Shown here one piece after another: positions 17,705 to 27,200 of a DNA stretch of 64,000 nt (position 1 is its first letter; each line of letters opens with the position of its first letter). Below the pieces are notes generated by a model. It worked only from the letters and a program-made list of their open reading frames with translations, had not been told where the DNA came from and ran no database searches. The stretch lies in assembly GCF_024357955.1 (NCBI RefSeq), contig NZ_JANEYT010000009.1:56564-120563 (forward strand), read 5' to 3'. This DNA is from Photobacterium pectinilyticum (GTDB lineage: Bacteria; Pseudomonadota; Gammaproteobacteria; Enterobacterales; Vibrionaceae). The position numbers and the translations under genes were made by a program.

Positions 17705-17850
17705 TACCAGCCTACATAAATATTTGATCAGTCTTGCTGGTTAAAATCGCTGTTCTCTGCGTTAGATATTTTGTAATTAGAGCCACTAGTTACTGCAATA
17801 TCTGCCTTGATAACAACGATTTTTCCAGTGCTAATACTTGATCGCCGTAT
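17705..17850 (+). repeat. MITE-like palindromic repeat, copy 3 (3' end lost)
   Basis: It matches copies 1 and 2 from TACCAGCCTACATAAATATT through TTTTTCCAGTG and CTTGATCG, then diverges, lacking the final ~20 bases with the TTATCCAGATTGGTA end. It lies in a ~735-bp gap (17197-17930). The remainder holds an imperfect palindrome at 17479-17517 (TTAAATTCAGGT...ACCTGTAAGGTTTAA) and a T/C-rich stretch, but no gene I can support. Confidence 0.8.
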
Positions 17851-17930
17851 TTCAATAATGGGTCATGGAAGGCTGTTGCTAGACTTGGAGCCCTTCGCTT
17901 GGCCTATTGTTATTTTCTAGCGAACTGTGA

Positions 17931-18494
17931 TTAAAGCACACCTTGAACCGATGGATTCCAGAGGTTTGTCATGCCAAAAGAAGCCTTCCAAGCTTGGGTA
18001 AAACCGGTTGCAGGAAAATTCAACTCAAATTGAGCAGTCTGGAAGTTGACGTTATCTGGAGATTGGTGAAGGGTTTCAAGTATGTAGTTTTCATCCTCAG
18101 AAGAGAGTGCTGTCAGTGAGGAGAAATAAAAATCATTGTAGGTGGCATCTTGGATGCACCAACGCTGAAACCTTATTGGATTCTCATTGACTTTGATGAT
18201 TACGGTGTCGGCTTCCTGATGTGGATCACACATATAGTCGCTGTTTAAGCTTAAAAAGTTGAAATATAGCTTTTGCTCGCCGGTTTCTGAGTGGGCAATG
18301 TTTGCTGATACGGTGTATTGGGTATTGAAGTCTAATCCTTGGACTTTTGATACATGTGCGCTAAGGGGATCGTCTTGATACCAATGTGTCATGGTGGTTA
18401 TCCACCCATTGGGGGTTAACGATTTCCAACTCTCATCGTCAGCTAATACGGGCATGCTGCATAATGCTGCCACTAGAAGCATTTTATTGTGCAT
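17931..18494 (-). CDS. Exported protein of unknown function (187 aa)
   Basis: A 187-residue protein with a short signal peptide (KMLLVAALCSMPVLADD, cleavage near residue 18) and a beta-rich mature part with two Cys (DYMCDP and RWCIQD), possibly forming a periplasmic disulfide. I do not recognise the family. The 3' end is followed by the truncated repeat copy 3. No operon partner. Confidence 0.7.
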   Translation of the reverse strand: MHNKMLLVAALCSMPVLADDESWKSLTPNGWITTMTHWYQDDPLSAHVSKVQGLDFNTQYTVSANIAHSETGEQKLYFNFLSLNSDYMCDPHQEADTVIIKVNENPIRFQRWCIQDATYNDFYFSSLTALSSEDENYILETLHQSPDNVNFQTAQFELNFPATGFTQAWKASFGMTNLWNPSVQGVL

Positions 18495-18886
18495 AATTAT
18501 TCATTGTTTTAGAGGGTAGACAGATGTTAGCGGGGGAGAGCACATCTTGCCAGAGCAAGTGGCCAAAATATGTTGAATGGGTGAAAGAAAAAAAGGTCTC
18601 TTTAAGTCGTTGGTTAGTGATGGTTGGAGGGTAAGAGACCTTTGTACCAATGGCGGACGCTAATTCACGTAATGGGTACGAACATCCCGAAGGAATGCAA
18701 GAGGAATTGTATGCCCTTTGATTAGAGTAAAAAATCTAATTGACGAATTAATGAACAACAACCAAGGGGGCGAAAAAGTGCTACCTGTCGTGAAATGGTA
18801 AGCTTCCTCACAAAGTAATGGTTACTATTTGACCAAGTCAGGGCGAGGGCCCTTCAGTCATTAAAAAGCCATTTGTGAGGTTGATT
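18495..18886. other. Intergenic region
   Basis: About 390 bp between divergent genes. It contains short palindromic stretches and probable promoters, but no gene or repeat that I can support. Confidence 0.4.
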
Positions 18887-20017
18887 GTGAACGCTCAACA
18901 ATTCTTAGTAACACTCCCGGGCAAAAGTTCGATGGATACTTTTATCAAGGCAATGTTATTGCTGCTGGTTGTTTATTCTTGCTATCAGGTCCTGCAGCCA
19001 TTTTTACTCCCCATCGTTTGGGGAGCCATTATTGCTATTGCTCTGATGCCGTTAGTTAAGTGGTTGCAACGTCGGTTCTCCCTTTCCCAAGGCAAGGGGA
19101 GCATGCTGGTCACCTTGGTAGCGCTAGCCGCACTCATTGTCCCGACGGTATGGTTTTCCGGTGCGGTGGTAACAACCACCCAAGAAGTTGCCACATCGGT
19201 CTCTGCCGGAACATTAGCTATTCCGCACCCAGAGGCGTCGGTCGCTGAAATACCGGTTGTGGGTGAGCCGCTGCATAAGGCTTGGAGCCTATCTGCAACC
19301 AATTTGGAAGGGGCGTTGGAAACCTATGCACCTCAAGTGAAAGCGTTTGTTTCTAGTGGCTTATCTGCGATTGGTAGCTTGGGTGGCAGCGTCGTTCAGT
19401 TTATTATCTCGATTATTATCTCAGGTGTTGTGATGAGCAACTCTGGCCGCTGTAAAGCCATGGCAAATAAAGTGGCTGCTCGACTACTGGGTGAGAAAGG
19501 TGAAGATTATGTAGGCTTGTCTATTGCCACCGTACGCAGTGTTGTTCAAGGTGTCATTGGTGTTGCGGTTATTCAGGCGGTACTGGCTGGGTTAGGCATG
19601 GGTATCGCAGGTGTCCCGGCGACTGGACTATGGATGTTAGCAGTATTGATTTTGGCGATTATCCAGTTGCCACCGATTTTGGTGCTGGGTCCGGTGATGG
19701 CTTACTTGTTTGCCGTCGAGACAACAACCGTGGCTGTTCTCTTCATGGTGTGGGGTCTTTTGGTTAGCGCAAGTGATACCGTGCTGAAGCCAATGTTGAT
19801 GGGCCGCGGTGTGGATATTCCAATGCTGGTTATCCTGCTTGGTGCGCTGGGTGGTATGATGATGTCAGGTATTATCGGGTTATTCGTTGGTGCGGTTGTT
19901 CTGGGGCTGGGTTACAAGCTACTGATGACATGGCTTGAACAGGCAGAGCCAGTTTCACCAGCGGATACTGAAGAAGAACGAAACGAAACAGCATTGCCTG
20001 TAGTGGTTACTGTTTAA
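18887..20017 (+). CDS. AI-2E family (PerM/YdiK-like) membrane protein
   Basis: A ~376-residue inner-membrane protein with about eight helices, arranged as an N-terminal pair, a periplasmic segment (EVATSVSAGTLAIPHPEAS...) and a C-terminal bundle. Characteristic of the family are FLLPIVWGAIIAIALMP near the start and WGLLVSASDTVLKPMLMGRG with VILLGALGGMMMSGIIGLFVGA toward the end. Members have been linked to autoinducer-2 export or sodium/proton exchange; the name does not prove the substrate. I start at GTG 18887, with GAGG upstream; GTG 18875 and ATG 18932 are alternatives. Monocistronic. Confidence 0.88.
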   Translation: MNAQQFLVTLPGKSSMDTFIKAMLLLLVVYSCYQVLQPFLLPIVWGAIIAIALMPLVKWLQRRFSLSQGKGSMLVTLVALAALIVPTVWFSGAVVTTTQEVATSVSAGTLAIPHPEASVAEIPVVGEPLHKAWSLSATNLEGALETYAPQVKAFVSSGLSAIGSLGGSVVQFIISIIISGVVMSNSGRCKAMANKVAARLLGEKGEDYVGLSIATVRSVVQGVIGVAVIQAVLAGLGMGIAGVPATGLWMLAVLILAIIQLPPILVLGPVMAYLFAVETTTVAVLFMVWGLLVSASDTVLKPMLMGRGVDIPMLVILLGALGGMMMSGIIGLFVGAVVLGLGYKLLMTWLEQAEPVSPADTEEERNETALPVVVTV

Positions 20018-20045
20018 GCCAACAAAAATGAATAAATAAAAACAG

Positions 20046-20077
20046 AAAGGTCAATACCCATGGTATTGACCTTTTTT
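20046..20077 (+). terminator. Rho-independent terminator
   Basis: Stem AAGGTCAATACC / GGTATTGACCTT with loop CATG, followed by a T run, 30 bp behind the AI-2E-family gene. Confidence 0.93.
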
Positions 20078-20096
20078 GTTCAATCTTGGGTTGTGT

Positions 20097-20879
20097 TTAG
20101 TTTGCTATGCTGCTGTCACATCCCCATTCGCAAGGAAGATCGATAAGAATGTCCGAGAGTTTTTCCGGGTGTAGCATTTCTTCGGGAGAGATGTTTAATT
20201 GGGTTGCCATGGTTTGGTTAAACAGTTCCCAATGGTTAAGCAAACACTGCTCTTCACTGGCGCCTTCCCACGTATCCAAAACGAATGGCTTCATGCTGGC
20301 GGCACCGTGTGCATACATCATCATTTGCCACTTCATTTCCCATACCTTTATCTGTGTGGTCGGGCAGTCCCGGTTACAGTTCTCGACAAGCTGATTGACG
20401 AAACTTTCAAGTTCGCCGTTGCTATCGAAGAAATAGTCCATCAGCACATCACCTTGCCTAACGCCATCAGCAATCAGTTGTACTGGTTGAGGGTGAGCGA
20501 GCTGCTGGGCCAGCAACATGGTAATAAAGCGATAGAGAATAATGTTGCTCGGTAGCTCGGAAGGTATTTCATCCAGTAGCTTGTACATGTAGCCCAGAAA
20601 GTAAACCTGCAGGCAGTCACTGATACTGTGCCAGATCTTTTCCTTACTGCCGAAATGGTGGCGGATCAAACTGTGCGACACACCAGCGCGCTCGCTGATG
20701 TTTCTCAGTGACACCCTTTCGTAACCTAACTCGCAAAACATTTCTGCGGCGGTCTTGATGATTAGCAGCTTGGTTTCTTCGGCGGCCTGTGCGCTGCGAC
20801 GGCCCTGTTTTCTCTCTGTCATCATTATATCAGTTTCATAGCCCATGCCATTTTTACCAAAAAAACGCGGATGCGTCAT
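20097..20879 (-). CDS. TetR-family regulator, likely repressor of the RND operon
   Basis: A 240-260-residue TetR protein. The helix-turn-helix is LLIIKTAAEMFCELGYERVSLRNISERAGVSHSLIRHHFGSKEKIW. The ligand half is rich in Trp/Met (VWEMKWQMMMYAHGAASMKPFVL). The start is uncertain: ATG 20879 gives the longest product, while MTERKQGRRSAQ at 20822 is closer to usual TetR N-termini; neither has a strong ribosome-binding site. It is divergent from the RND adaptor at 20990 with a short promoter gap, the classic arrangement for a local repressor. Confidence 0.88.
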   Translation of the reverse strand: MTHPRFFGKNGMGYETDIMMTERKQGRRSAQAAEETKLLIIKTAAEMFCELGYERVSLRNISERAGVSHSLIRHHFGSKEKIWHSISDCLQVYFLGYMYKLLDEIPSELPSNIILYRFITMLLAQQLAHPQPVQLIADGVRQGDVLMDYFFDSNGELESFVNQLVENCNRDCPTTQIKVWEMKWQMMMYAHGAASMKPFVLDTWEGASEEQCLLNHWELFNQTMATQLNISPEEMLHPEKLSDILIDLPCEWGCDSSIAN

Positions 20880-20989
20880 CTGTGTGTCTACAAAAACATT
20901 TACTGTCCACTTGTAAAATATATTTGATCTACGGCAAGATCAACCTATACTGCACGGGTGTGTAATATAAAACTCAGAGAGAATCGCCT

Positions 20990-22066
20990 GTGAAAGGAAC
21001 GTCCATTACGTCCACCCCATTTGTCAGGGTGGCAACGTTGGTGTTGCTGGGAAGCATCCTAGCCGGATGTAACCAAGCCAACTCCGAAATAACTCAAGAG
21101 GTCGTCAAGCCTGTGAAATTGTTGGAAATTCCAGTCCCAGCAAATCAGGCGAGCAATGCCTTTCCTGGAAAGCTGGAAGCTACGCAACGCGCTCAGCTTT
21201 CATTCGTGGTGCCAGGAGAAATTGAAAAACTGTCTGTAAGGGTTGGCCAGCGTGTTGAGCGTGGTCAGGTACTGGCAGTTTTGGATGATCAGGATTATCG
21301 GTTGGCTTTTGATGCCAAGATGGCAGAGTTTGAACTGGCACAAAGCCAGTTTCAGCGCGCCAAACAGTTATACGGCAAGAAGCTGATCAGTACTGATCAG
21401 TTTGACCAGCGCGAGACGGCTTACAAAGCGGCGGCTGCTAACCTTGAGCAAGCGAAGACCGATGTTGAACATACCTTGATTAAAGCCCCTTTCAACGGTG
21501 TCGTTTCGCTGAAATTTGTTAACCAGAATCAGTTCGTTGGTGCTAACCAGCCGGTGATGAATATCCAGAATGTGGATGAGATGGATGTCAGTTTCAGTTT
21601 GCCGGTACCGTTTGTGAAACAGTCGAGCTTATCGTCTATCCGCAGTACCGCGGTGTGGGTTGAAATGGATAACCAGCCAGCCCAGCAGATCCAAGCCCAG
21701 TTCAAAGAGCTTTCTACCAAGCCAGATGCCGATACCAACAGCTATACCGCGAAAGTGACCCTTTCCCGTCCTGAAGCCATGAACCTGTTATCAGGCATGA
21801 CTGGTCAAGTGCACTTTGCCAAACCTGAACTGGCAACCGCGTTGCGCCTGCCAGAAGGTGCGTGGGTTGAGAAGCTAAATGGCCAGGGGACACTGTGGCA
21901 GTTTGATCCTGCGACAGGTGTTGTCGATGCCTTGGAAGTCGTTCTGAACGATAAGGGTGAGGTGACGTCAGGATTGACACCGGGTGCCATGGTGGTGATC
22001 GCCGGAGCGAAAGATTTGTTACCCGGGCAGCAAGTACGCGCTTGGGAACGCGAGGGTGGTATCTAA
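20990..22066 (+). CDS. RND periplasmic adaptor lipoprotein (first adaptor)
   Basis: A 358-residue membrane-fusion protein with a lipoprotein signal (LLGSILAGC, Cys 27). The biotinyl-lipoyl-like core (LSFVVPGEIEKLSVRVGQRVERGQVLAVLDDQDYRLAFD) is followed by a short helical hairpin and the second lipoyl half (TLIKAPFNGVVSLKFVNQNQFVGANQPV). It bridges the RND pump to an outer-membrane channel, which is not encoded here. GTG start. The stop overlaps the next gene region by one base spacing (TAATATG), so translation is coupled. Two different adaptors in one operon is the arrangement described for V. cholerae VexIJK. Confidence 0.92.
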   Translation: MKGTSITSTPFVRVATLVLLGSILAGCNQANSEITQEVVKPVKLLEIPVPANQASNAFPGKLEATQRAQLSFVVPGEIEKLSVRVGQRVERGQVLAVLDDQDYRLAFDAKMAEFELAQSQFQRAKQLYGKKLISTDQFDQRETAYKAAAANLEQAKTDVEHTLIKAPFNGVVSLKFVNQNQFVGANQPVMNIQNVDEMDVSFSLPVPFVKQSSLSSIRSTAVWVEMDNQPAQQIQAQFKELSTKPDADTNSYTAKVTLSRPEAMNLLSGMTGQVHFAKPELATALRLPEGAWVEKLNGQGTLWQFDPATGVVDALEVVLNDKGEVTSGLTPGAMVVIAGAKDLLPGQQVRAWEREGGI

Positions 22067-22067
22067 T

Positions 22068-23144
22068 ATGTTGAAGAAGATGTCACTAGCTGCACTTTCG
22101 ATGTTGGTGCTGGCTGGTTGCCAAGAGCCGCCACTGGAACAGGAAAACGCTCCCCTTGCTGTTTCGTCTCTGATGGTTGATAAACCGGTTACCAGCCAGT
22201 TCCGCTCTTTTAAGGGACAGGTTGAAGCGGCTGAAAACACCCCGCTAGCTTTCCGTGTTGAGGGAGAGCTGCAGCGTGTGTTGGTTAAATCAGGCCAACA
22301 GGTCAAGAAAGGCCAGTTACTGGCTGAACTGGATGCTGATAAGTTTGAGCAGCAGCGCAATGATGCGCAGGTGCAGTTTCAGCTAGCTACCAAGCAGCTG
22401 AAGCGTGGCCGTGAGTTGTTCGAGCGAAAAATGGTCTCTAAAGCTGAGCTTGATGAATTATCTGCTAACCACAAGTTGGCAAAAGTGAATTTTGATTCGG
22501 CTGAACGACGTTTGGGCTACACCCGTTTGGTGGCACCGTTCAACGGTGTGGTAGCCAATGTGCCGAAAGAGTCCTATGAGGCAGTGTCTCCGGGAGAAGC
22601 CGTTGTCAGCCTGTACCAAGATGATCTGCTTTATATCAATATTGCCGTGTCCGATAACGTATTGGCCATGCTTAACCCGCTGCAAACGAACCGTAATTAC
22701 CAGCCAATGGCACGTTTCGGGACGGAGTCGCAAACTTATCCGGTGAACTATCTTGAGCACACCAGTGAGCTGGAGCCCCAAAGTCAGACCTACCGTATGT
22801 GGTTTGAAATGCCTCAGCGCACCCCTGCCATTTTACCGGGCACCAGTGTGTCATTGCGTGTTGATATGGCCGCAGCTGGCCTGAGTACCCTGCAAGGCTA
22901 CCAGCTTCCTATGACCGCAATTGAAGCGGGTCGCGAAGATGGCCAGTTTTTTGTTTGGAAGATTGAGGGTAACCAGGCTTTCAAGATGGAAGTGGGGATT
23001 GGCCAGCTCAATAACCACGGTGCCATCGTGAGCAGCGGTATTAACGAGGGGGATCGTTTGGTGACATCGAGTTTGCGTAAATTACGCGATGGGATGGACG
23101 TGATCTTGTTAGAAAAAGCGACCACAGAGGCGCAAGCCCTGTGA
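22068..23144 (+). CDS. RND periplasmic adaptor lipoprotein (second adaptor)
   Basis: A 358-residue second membrane-fusion protein, paralogous to the first, with lipobox LVLAGC (Cys 18). It has a lipoyl half FRVEGELQRVLVKSGQQVKKGQLLAELDADKF, a hairpin, and LGYTRLVAPFNGVVANV. Start ATG 22068, one base after the previous stop; an in-frame GTG at 22056 is less likely. Its stop codon TGA is inside the GTGA overlap with the small gene that follows. Two adaptors could form a mixed hexamer on the pump. Confidence 0.92.
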   Translation: MLKKMSLAALSMLVLAGCQEPPLEQENAPLAVSSLMVDKPVTSQFRSFKGQVEAAENTPLAFRVEGELQRVLVKSGQQVKKGQLLAELDADKFEQQRNDAQVQFQLATKQLKRGRELFERKMVSKAELDELSANHKLAKVNFDSAERRLGYTRLVAPFNGVVANVPKESYEAVSPGEAVVSLYQDDLLYINIAVSDNVLAMLNPLQTNRNYQPMARFGTESQTYPVNYLEHTSELEPQSQTYRMWFEMPQRTPAILPGTSVSLRVDMAAAGLSTLQGYQLPMTAIEAGREDGQFFVWKIEGNQAFKMEVGIGQLNNHGAIVSSGINEGDRLVTSSLRKLRDGMDVILLEKATTEAQAL

Positions 23145-23389
23145 AGTTGAGCATGCCTATTGTTCGCCAACCCCTCATTCGCTGGATCGTTTGGCTTGTG
23201 ATCACATTGGCCGGTCTTGCTTTTTTTACTGAGCTGGGTCAGTTGATGGCAGGGAAGCTGATTGAAGAAGGCATGCAGTATTTAGAATTATCAATTCAGG
23301 CCAAGCCCGTTGCAATGACATCTGTCGAGCTTGGTGCACAAGATTGGGGATTGACTATGGCACTAGCCACTATGGGAGCAATACAGTGA
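23141..23389 (+). CDS. 82-residue single-pass membrane protein within the RND operon
   Basis: A small gene, overlapping both neighbours by GTGA: it begins at GTG 23141 inside the adaptor stop and ends at 23389 inside the pump start (GTG 23386). Such tight coupling argues strongly that it is expressed. The product has one hydrophobic segment (~residues 15-33, WIVWLVITLAGLAFFTELG) and then a soluble, mildly acidic stretch. I do not recognise a family. By position it could be an accessory subunit of the pump, analogous to the small AcrZ protein that binds AcrB, though there is no sequence likeness to claim. Confidence 0.75.
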   Translation: MKLSMPIVRQPLIRWIVWLVITLAGLAFFTELGQLMAGKLIEEGMQYLELSIQAKPVAMTSVELGAQDWGLTMALATMGAIQ

Positions 23390-26300
23390 ATATTGCTGAG
23401 TATTCAATAAAAAATAAAGTCATTAGCTGGCTGTTCATTATTATTCTAGCCGTGGGAGGCGTTACCTCATTTTTGGACTTGGGGAGGCTGGAAGATCCGG
23501 CGTTCACCATCAAGGATGCCATGATTGTTGCCACCTATCCGGGTGCCACCACGACTGAGGTTGAAGAAGAGCTCACCTACCCGCTGGAGAAAGCGGTGCG
23601 TCAGTTGCCGTATATCGATAAAGTCACTTCGACCTCGTCGGCTGGGATGACCCAGATAATGGTGAGTATGGAGATGACTTACGGCCCGGATGAATTGCCA
23701 CAAATCTGGGATGAGATGCGTCGTAAGGTCAATGATTTGCGCCCGACCTTACCATCGGGTATTAGCTCATTGCAGATCATCGATGACTTCGGTGACGTGT
23801 ATGGTGTGATGATCATGTTGACCGGTGACGGCTATTCCTATGTTGAACTGAAGCAATATGCCGATTACCTGACCCGTGAATTGGAATTGGTCGACGGTGT
23901 TGGCAAAGTCAGTCTGGCCGGTGATCAGCAAGAGCAGATTTTTGTTGAGATTTCAGTCGAGCGTATGGCGGCATTGAACCTGGACATGAATACTGTGGTT
24001 GGCTTGTTGAATCAACAGAACAGTGTGACGGCGTCTGGTGAGATAATGATTAATGGCCAGAACCTGATCATCCGTCCTAACGGTGAAATGAACAGTGTTG
24101 AGTCGCTGGAAAACCTAGTTATACACGGCCGTGATACTGGCAATCTGATCCGCTTGAAAGATGTTGCCACCGTTTCTCGTGGCGAGCAGGAAAAACCGGG
24201 CAATATTGTGACCTATAATGGCCAGCCTGCGATAAACCTGGGTCTTTCTTTTGCGTCTGGTGTCAACGTGGTAGAAGTAGGTAAACACCTTGATGCCCGT
24301 TTGGCAGAGCTGGAAAACATCAAGCCAGCCGGTGTCGAGTTGAACTACTTCTATAACCAAGCACAGGAAGTGGACAAGTCGGTGCAAGACTTTGTGGTGA
24401 GCCTAGGTCAGGCAGTCGCGATTGTTATTGTGGTACTGCTGTTTGCCATGGGGCTGCGCAGTGGTGTGATCATCGGCTTGGTACTGCTACTGACGGTATT
24501 CGGCACCTTTATCATGATGAAGCTCAATGATGTTGAGCTGCACCGTATCTCGCTCGGTGCCCTGATCATTGCCCTGGGTATGCTGGTGGATAATGCCATC
24601 GTGGTAGTTGAAGGGATTTTGGTGGGTTTGAAGAAAGGCCGTACCAAGGTGCAGGCAGCGGCAGATATTGCCAAGCAGACCCAATGGCCGCTACTCGGCG
24701 CAACGGTAATTGCCATCACGGCGTTTGCGCCGATCGGTTTGTCGTCGGATGCCACCGGTGAATTCATGGGGTCGTTGTTCTGGGTGCTGTGTTACTCGCT
24801 ATTCCTAAGCTGGATCACCGCACTGACACTGACACCATTCTTGGCAGATCTACTGCTCAAAGAGGAAGATAAAAACCAGCAAGATGATGAAGACCCCTAC
24901 AAAGGCGTGCTGTTTACTGTCTTTGGTGCTTTGCTGAGATTCGCTTTGCGATTCCGTTGGTTGACCATGGCCAGCATGGTTGCGCTGCTGGTAACCGCTG
25001 TGATCGCGTTCGGCCAGGTGAAGCAGTCATTCTTTCCGCCGTCGAACACACCGATGTTCTATGTCGATATGTGGATGCCGGAAGGGACCGATATACGCGA
25101 GACCATGGCGCAGACCGAAAAGGTTGAGGAGTATATCCGAGGCCAAGAGGGGGTGGCGTTCGTGACGACATCTGTCGGTCAGGGTATGCAGCGATTCATG
25201 CTGACTTACCAGCCGGAGAAAAGCTACGAGTCTTACGCCCAGCTACAGGTCCGTACCACCAGCCGCGACAATATGTTTGATTTGCTGCACAAGCTTGATG
25301 CTGGTTTGCCAACCGAGTTTGACCAACCGACATTCCAATTCAAGCTAATGGAATTTGGACCATCGCCAGCATCGAAAATCGAAGCGCGGATCATCGGTCC
25401 AGATCCGCAAACCCTGCGTGATATTGCGCTGCAGGTCGAAGATGTTTTGTTGCAAGATTCAGGCGCTCGAAACGTTCGCCATGACTGGCGTGAGCGTACC
25501 AAGGAGCTAGTGCCGCAGTTCAATGAGACCAAGGCGCGACGTTTGGGGATATCGAAAGAAGATCTGTCCAATACCCTGCAGATGGCCTACGGCGGTAACA
25601 CCATTGGCCTACTGCGCGATGGTACCCATATGCTGCCGATCATCACCCGCCTGCCGGAGTCAGAACGTGTTGATTACAACACCCTGCAGAACCTCCAGCT
25701 TTGGAGCCCGGTTCAGCAGGCCTACGTGCCGATTGAGCAGGTGATTGATGGTGTTGATCTCGGCTGGTCTGAGCCGCTTATTCAGCGCCGTGATCGTAAG
25801 CGTACCCTGACGGTGCTGGCAGACCACGATGTGCTGGGAGACGAGACGGCGGTAACCTTGTTTAACCGTATTCGTCCACAGGTGGAAGCGCTGCCGCTAC
25901 CTGTTGGTTATAACATCGAATGGGGTGGTGAGTATGAATCGTCTAAAGATGCGCAGGAAGCCATGATGGGCTCGATGCCGATGGGCTACCTGTTCATGTT
26001 CGTTATCACTATCTTCCTGTTCAACTCGGTGAAGAAACCACTGGTGATCTGGGCGACGGTTCCGCTGTCGATTATTGGTGTGGCTTTTGGCTTGTTGGCG
26101 ACCAATATTCCGTTTAGCTTTACAGCGTTGCTTGGTTTATTGAGTTTGAGTGGCATGATATTGAAAAACGGTATCGTATTGCTGGATCAAATCAATATCG
26201 AACTGGAGTCGGGCAAGGTGCCATATGATGCGATTGTTGATAGTGCCATCAGCCGTGTACGTCCGGTGAGCATGGCGGCATTGACGACAATTCTGGGTAT

Positions 26301-26445
26301 GATCCCGTTGGTATTTGATGCCTTCTTTAACTCGTTGGCGATTACTATTATGGCAGGCCTTGGCTTTGCTACTATCCTGACCCTGATTGTGGTACCGGTA
26401 TTGTTTGCCTTGTTCTATAACGTTAAACAACCTGTAAACGCTTAA
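23386..26445 (+). CDS. RND-family efflux pump
   Basis: A 1,019-residue inner-membrane proton-driven pump. The N-terminus (MNIAEYSIKNKVISWLF) is followed by the first periplasmic loop, TM4 with ALIIALGMLVDNAIVVVEG (the paired acidic residues of the proton relay region), the second loop, and a C-terminal bundle with LSLSGMILKNGIVLLDQIN. It belongs to the HAE-type multidrug branch rather than the heavy-metal branch. I start at GTG 23386 because GGGAG lies upstream and it overlaps the previous stop. An upstream ATG at 23344 would run inside the preceding gene. Last gene of the operon, followed by a strong terminator. Confidence 0.94.
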   Translation: MNIAEYSIKNKVISWLFIIILAVGGVTSFLDLGRLEDPAFTIKDAMIVATYPGATTTEVEEELTYPLEKAVRQLPYIDKVTSTSSAGMTQIMVSMEMTYGPDELPQIWDEMRRKVNDLRPTLPSGISSLQIIDDFGDVYGVMIMLTGDGYSYVELKQYADYLTRELELVDGVGKVSLAGDQQEQIFVEISVERMAALNLDMNTVVGLLNQQNSVTASGEIMINGQNLIIRPNGEMNSVESLENLVIHGRDTGNLIRLKDVATVSRGEQEKPGNIVTYNGQPAINLGLSFASGVNVVEVGKHLDARLAELENIKPAGVELNYFYNQAQEVDKSVQDFVVSLGQAVAIVIVVLLFAMGLRSGVIIGLVLLLTVFGTFIMMKLNDVELHRISLGALIIALGMLVDNAIVVVEGILVGLKKGRTKVQAAADIAKQTQWPLLGATVIAITAFAPIGLSSDATGEFMGSLFWVLCYSLFLSWITALTLTPFLADLLLKEEDKNQQDDEDPYKGVLFTVFGALLRFALRFRWLTMASMVALLVTAVIAFGQVKQSFFPPSNTPMFYVDMWMPEGTDIRETMAQTEKVEEYIRGQEGVAFVTTSVGQGMQRFMLTYQPEKSYESYAQLQVRTTSRDNMFDLLHKLDAGLPTEFDQPTFQFKLMEFGPSPASKIEARIIGPDPQTLRDIALQVEDVLLQDSGARNVRHDWRERTKELVPQFNETKARRLGISKEDLSNTLQMAYGGNTIGLLRDGTHMLPIITRLPESERVDYNTLQNLQLWSPVQQAYVPIEQVIDGVDLGWSEPLIQRRDRKRTLTVLADHDVLGDETAVTLFNRIRPQVEALPLPVGYNIEWGGEYESSKDAQEAMMGSMPMGYLFMFVITIFLFNSVKKPLVIWATVPLSIIGVAFGLLATNIPFSFTALLGLLSLSGMILKNGIVLLDQINIELESGKVPYDAIVDSAISRVRPVSMAALTTILGMIPLVFDAFFNSLAITIMAGLGFATILTLIVVPVLFALFYNVKQPVNA

Positions 26446-26464
26446 CGTCATAGTTAGAGTAAAG

Positions 26465-26503
26465 AAAAAACCCCGTTGTGTGTTGTGCACAACGGGGTTT
26501 TTT
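26465..26503 (+). terminator. Bidirectional rho-independent terminator
   Basis: AAAAAACCCCGTTGTG pairs with CACAACGGGGTTTTTT. With A and T runs on both sides it can stop the RND operon and the convergent ChrR gene. Confidence 0.95.
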
Positions 26504-26522
26504 AATTCTGCTGTTATTGGGT

Positions 26523-27200
26523 TTAACGACGGAAGAACAGCTGGCTGAATGGGTTGAGCAGAGTTGCTAGACCTGAAGTGAAATGCAGTGGTGCATTTAA
26601 TAAGGTCAGGCACAAACAATCCTGTCCATCTCGGGTACGTGGTAAATGTTTGTGCTTTTCAGTTTGTACAATGAAATCACCTGGTTGATAGGTACCATTT
26701 TCATCGTAGAACTCACCAGCAAGGACCAGGGTGATCTCTTGGCCCTGATGGGTGTGCTCTGGCAATGCACTGTCAGAATCCATGTAGATGAAATTCATTT
26801 GACTGTCACCGCTGACGTCCACTTGAGCCCGTTTGATATTGCCCGGTAGGCGAGACCAAGGACCTATCTTGTCATTATGTCGCTGTAAGATAGATGGAAG
26901 CGGGTATGCTTTATCTTCGAGTGCCAATTGGCTGGCTGGAGCCTCATCGAGTACCGGTATATCAACACAATCTTGGGCCATGATTTCCATCATCATCGCA
27001 TTCAGTGACGGGGATAACGCTGCGGGCTCGCTTTTCTCTAGCTCACTGGCTTGTTCGGCTTCGATGGACGCCAGTTTCTGACGGCAATGCGGGCAAAGAT
27101 CCAGGTGAGCGCTGATCATGATGCTTGATGCCGATTCTAATTCACCACAGGCGTAGTGACTGAGGAGGTCATGGTTGGGATGGAATCGAATGTTAGCCAT
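26523..27200 (-). CDS. chrR: ChrR-type zinc anti-sigma factor
   Basis: A 225-residue anti-sigma factor. The N-terminal zinc-binding anti-sigma domain shows His7 and H32-x3-C36-x2-C39 (HLDLCPHC), matching the ligands described for Rhodobacter ChrR. The C-terminal half is a cupin barrel (PEHTHQGQEITLVLAGEFYDENGTYQPGDFIV), which in ChrR is needed for release of the sigma factor by singlet oxygen or organic peroxides. It overlaps the upstream sigma gene by eight bases, as partner genes usually do. Confidence 0.92.
   Translation of the reverse strand: MANIRFHPNHDLLSHYACGELESASSIMISAHLDLCPHCRQKLASIEAEQASELEKSEPAALSPSLNAMMMEIMAQDCVDIPVLDEAPASQLALEDKAYPLPSILQRHNDKIGPWSRLPGNIKRAQVDVSGDSQMNFIYMDSDSALPEHTHQGQEITLVLAGEFYDENGTYQPGDFIVQTEKHKHLPRTRDGQDCLCLTLLNAPLHFTSGLATLLNPFSQLFFRR

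Noticed and set aside
24408..24767. Long antisense frame in the second RND gene
   Set aside because: Same reason; the plus-strand transmembrane motifs are intact and explain the sequence.
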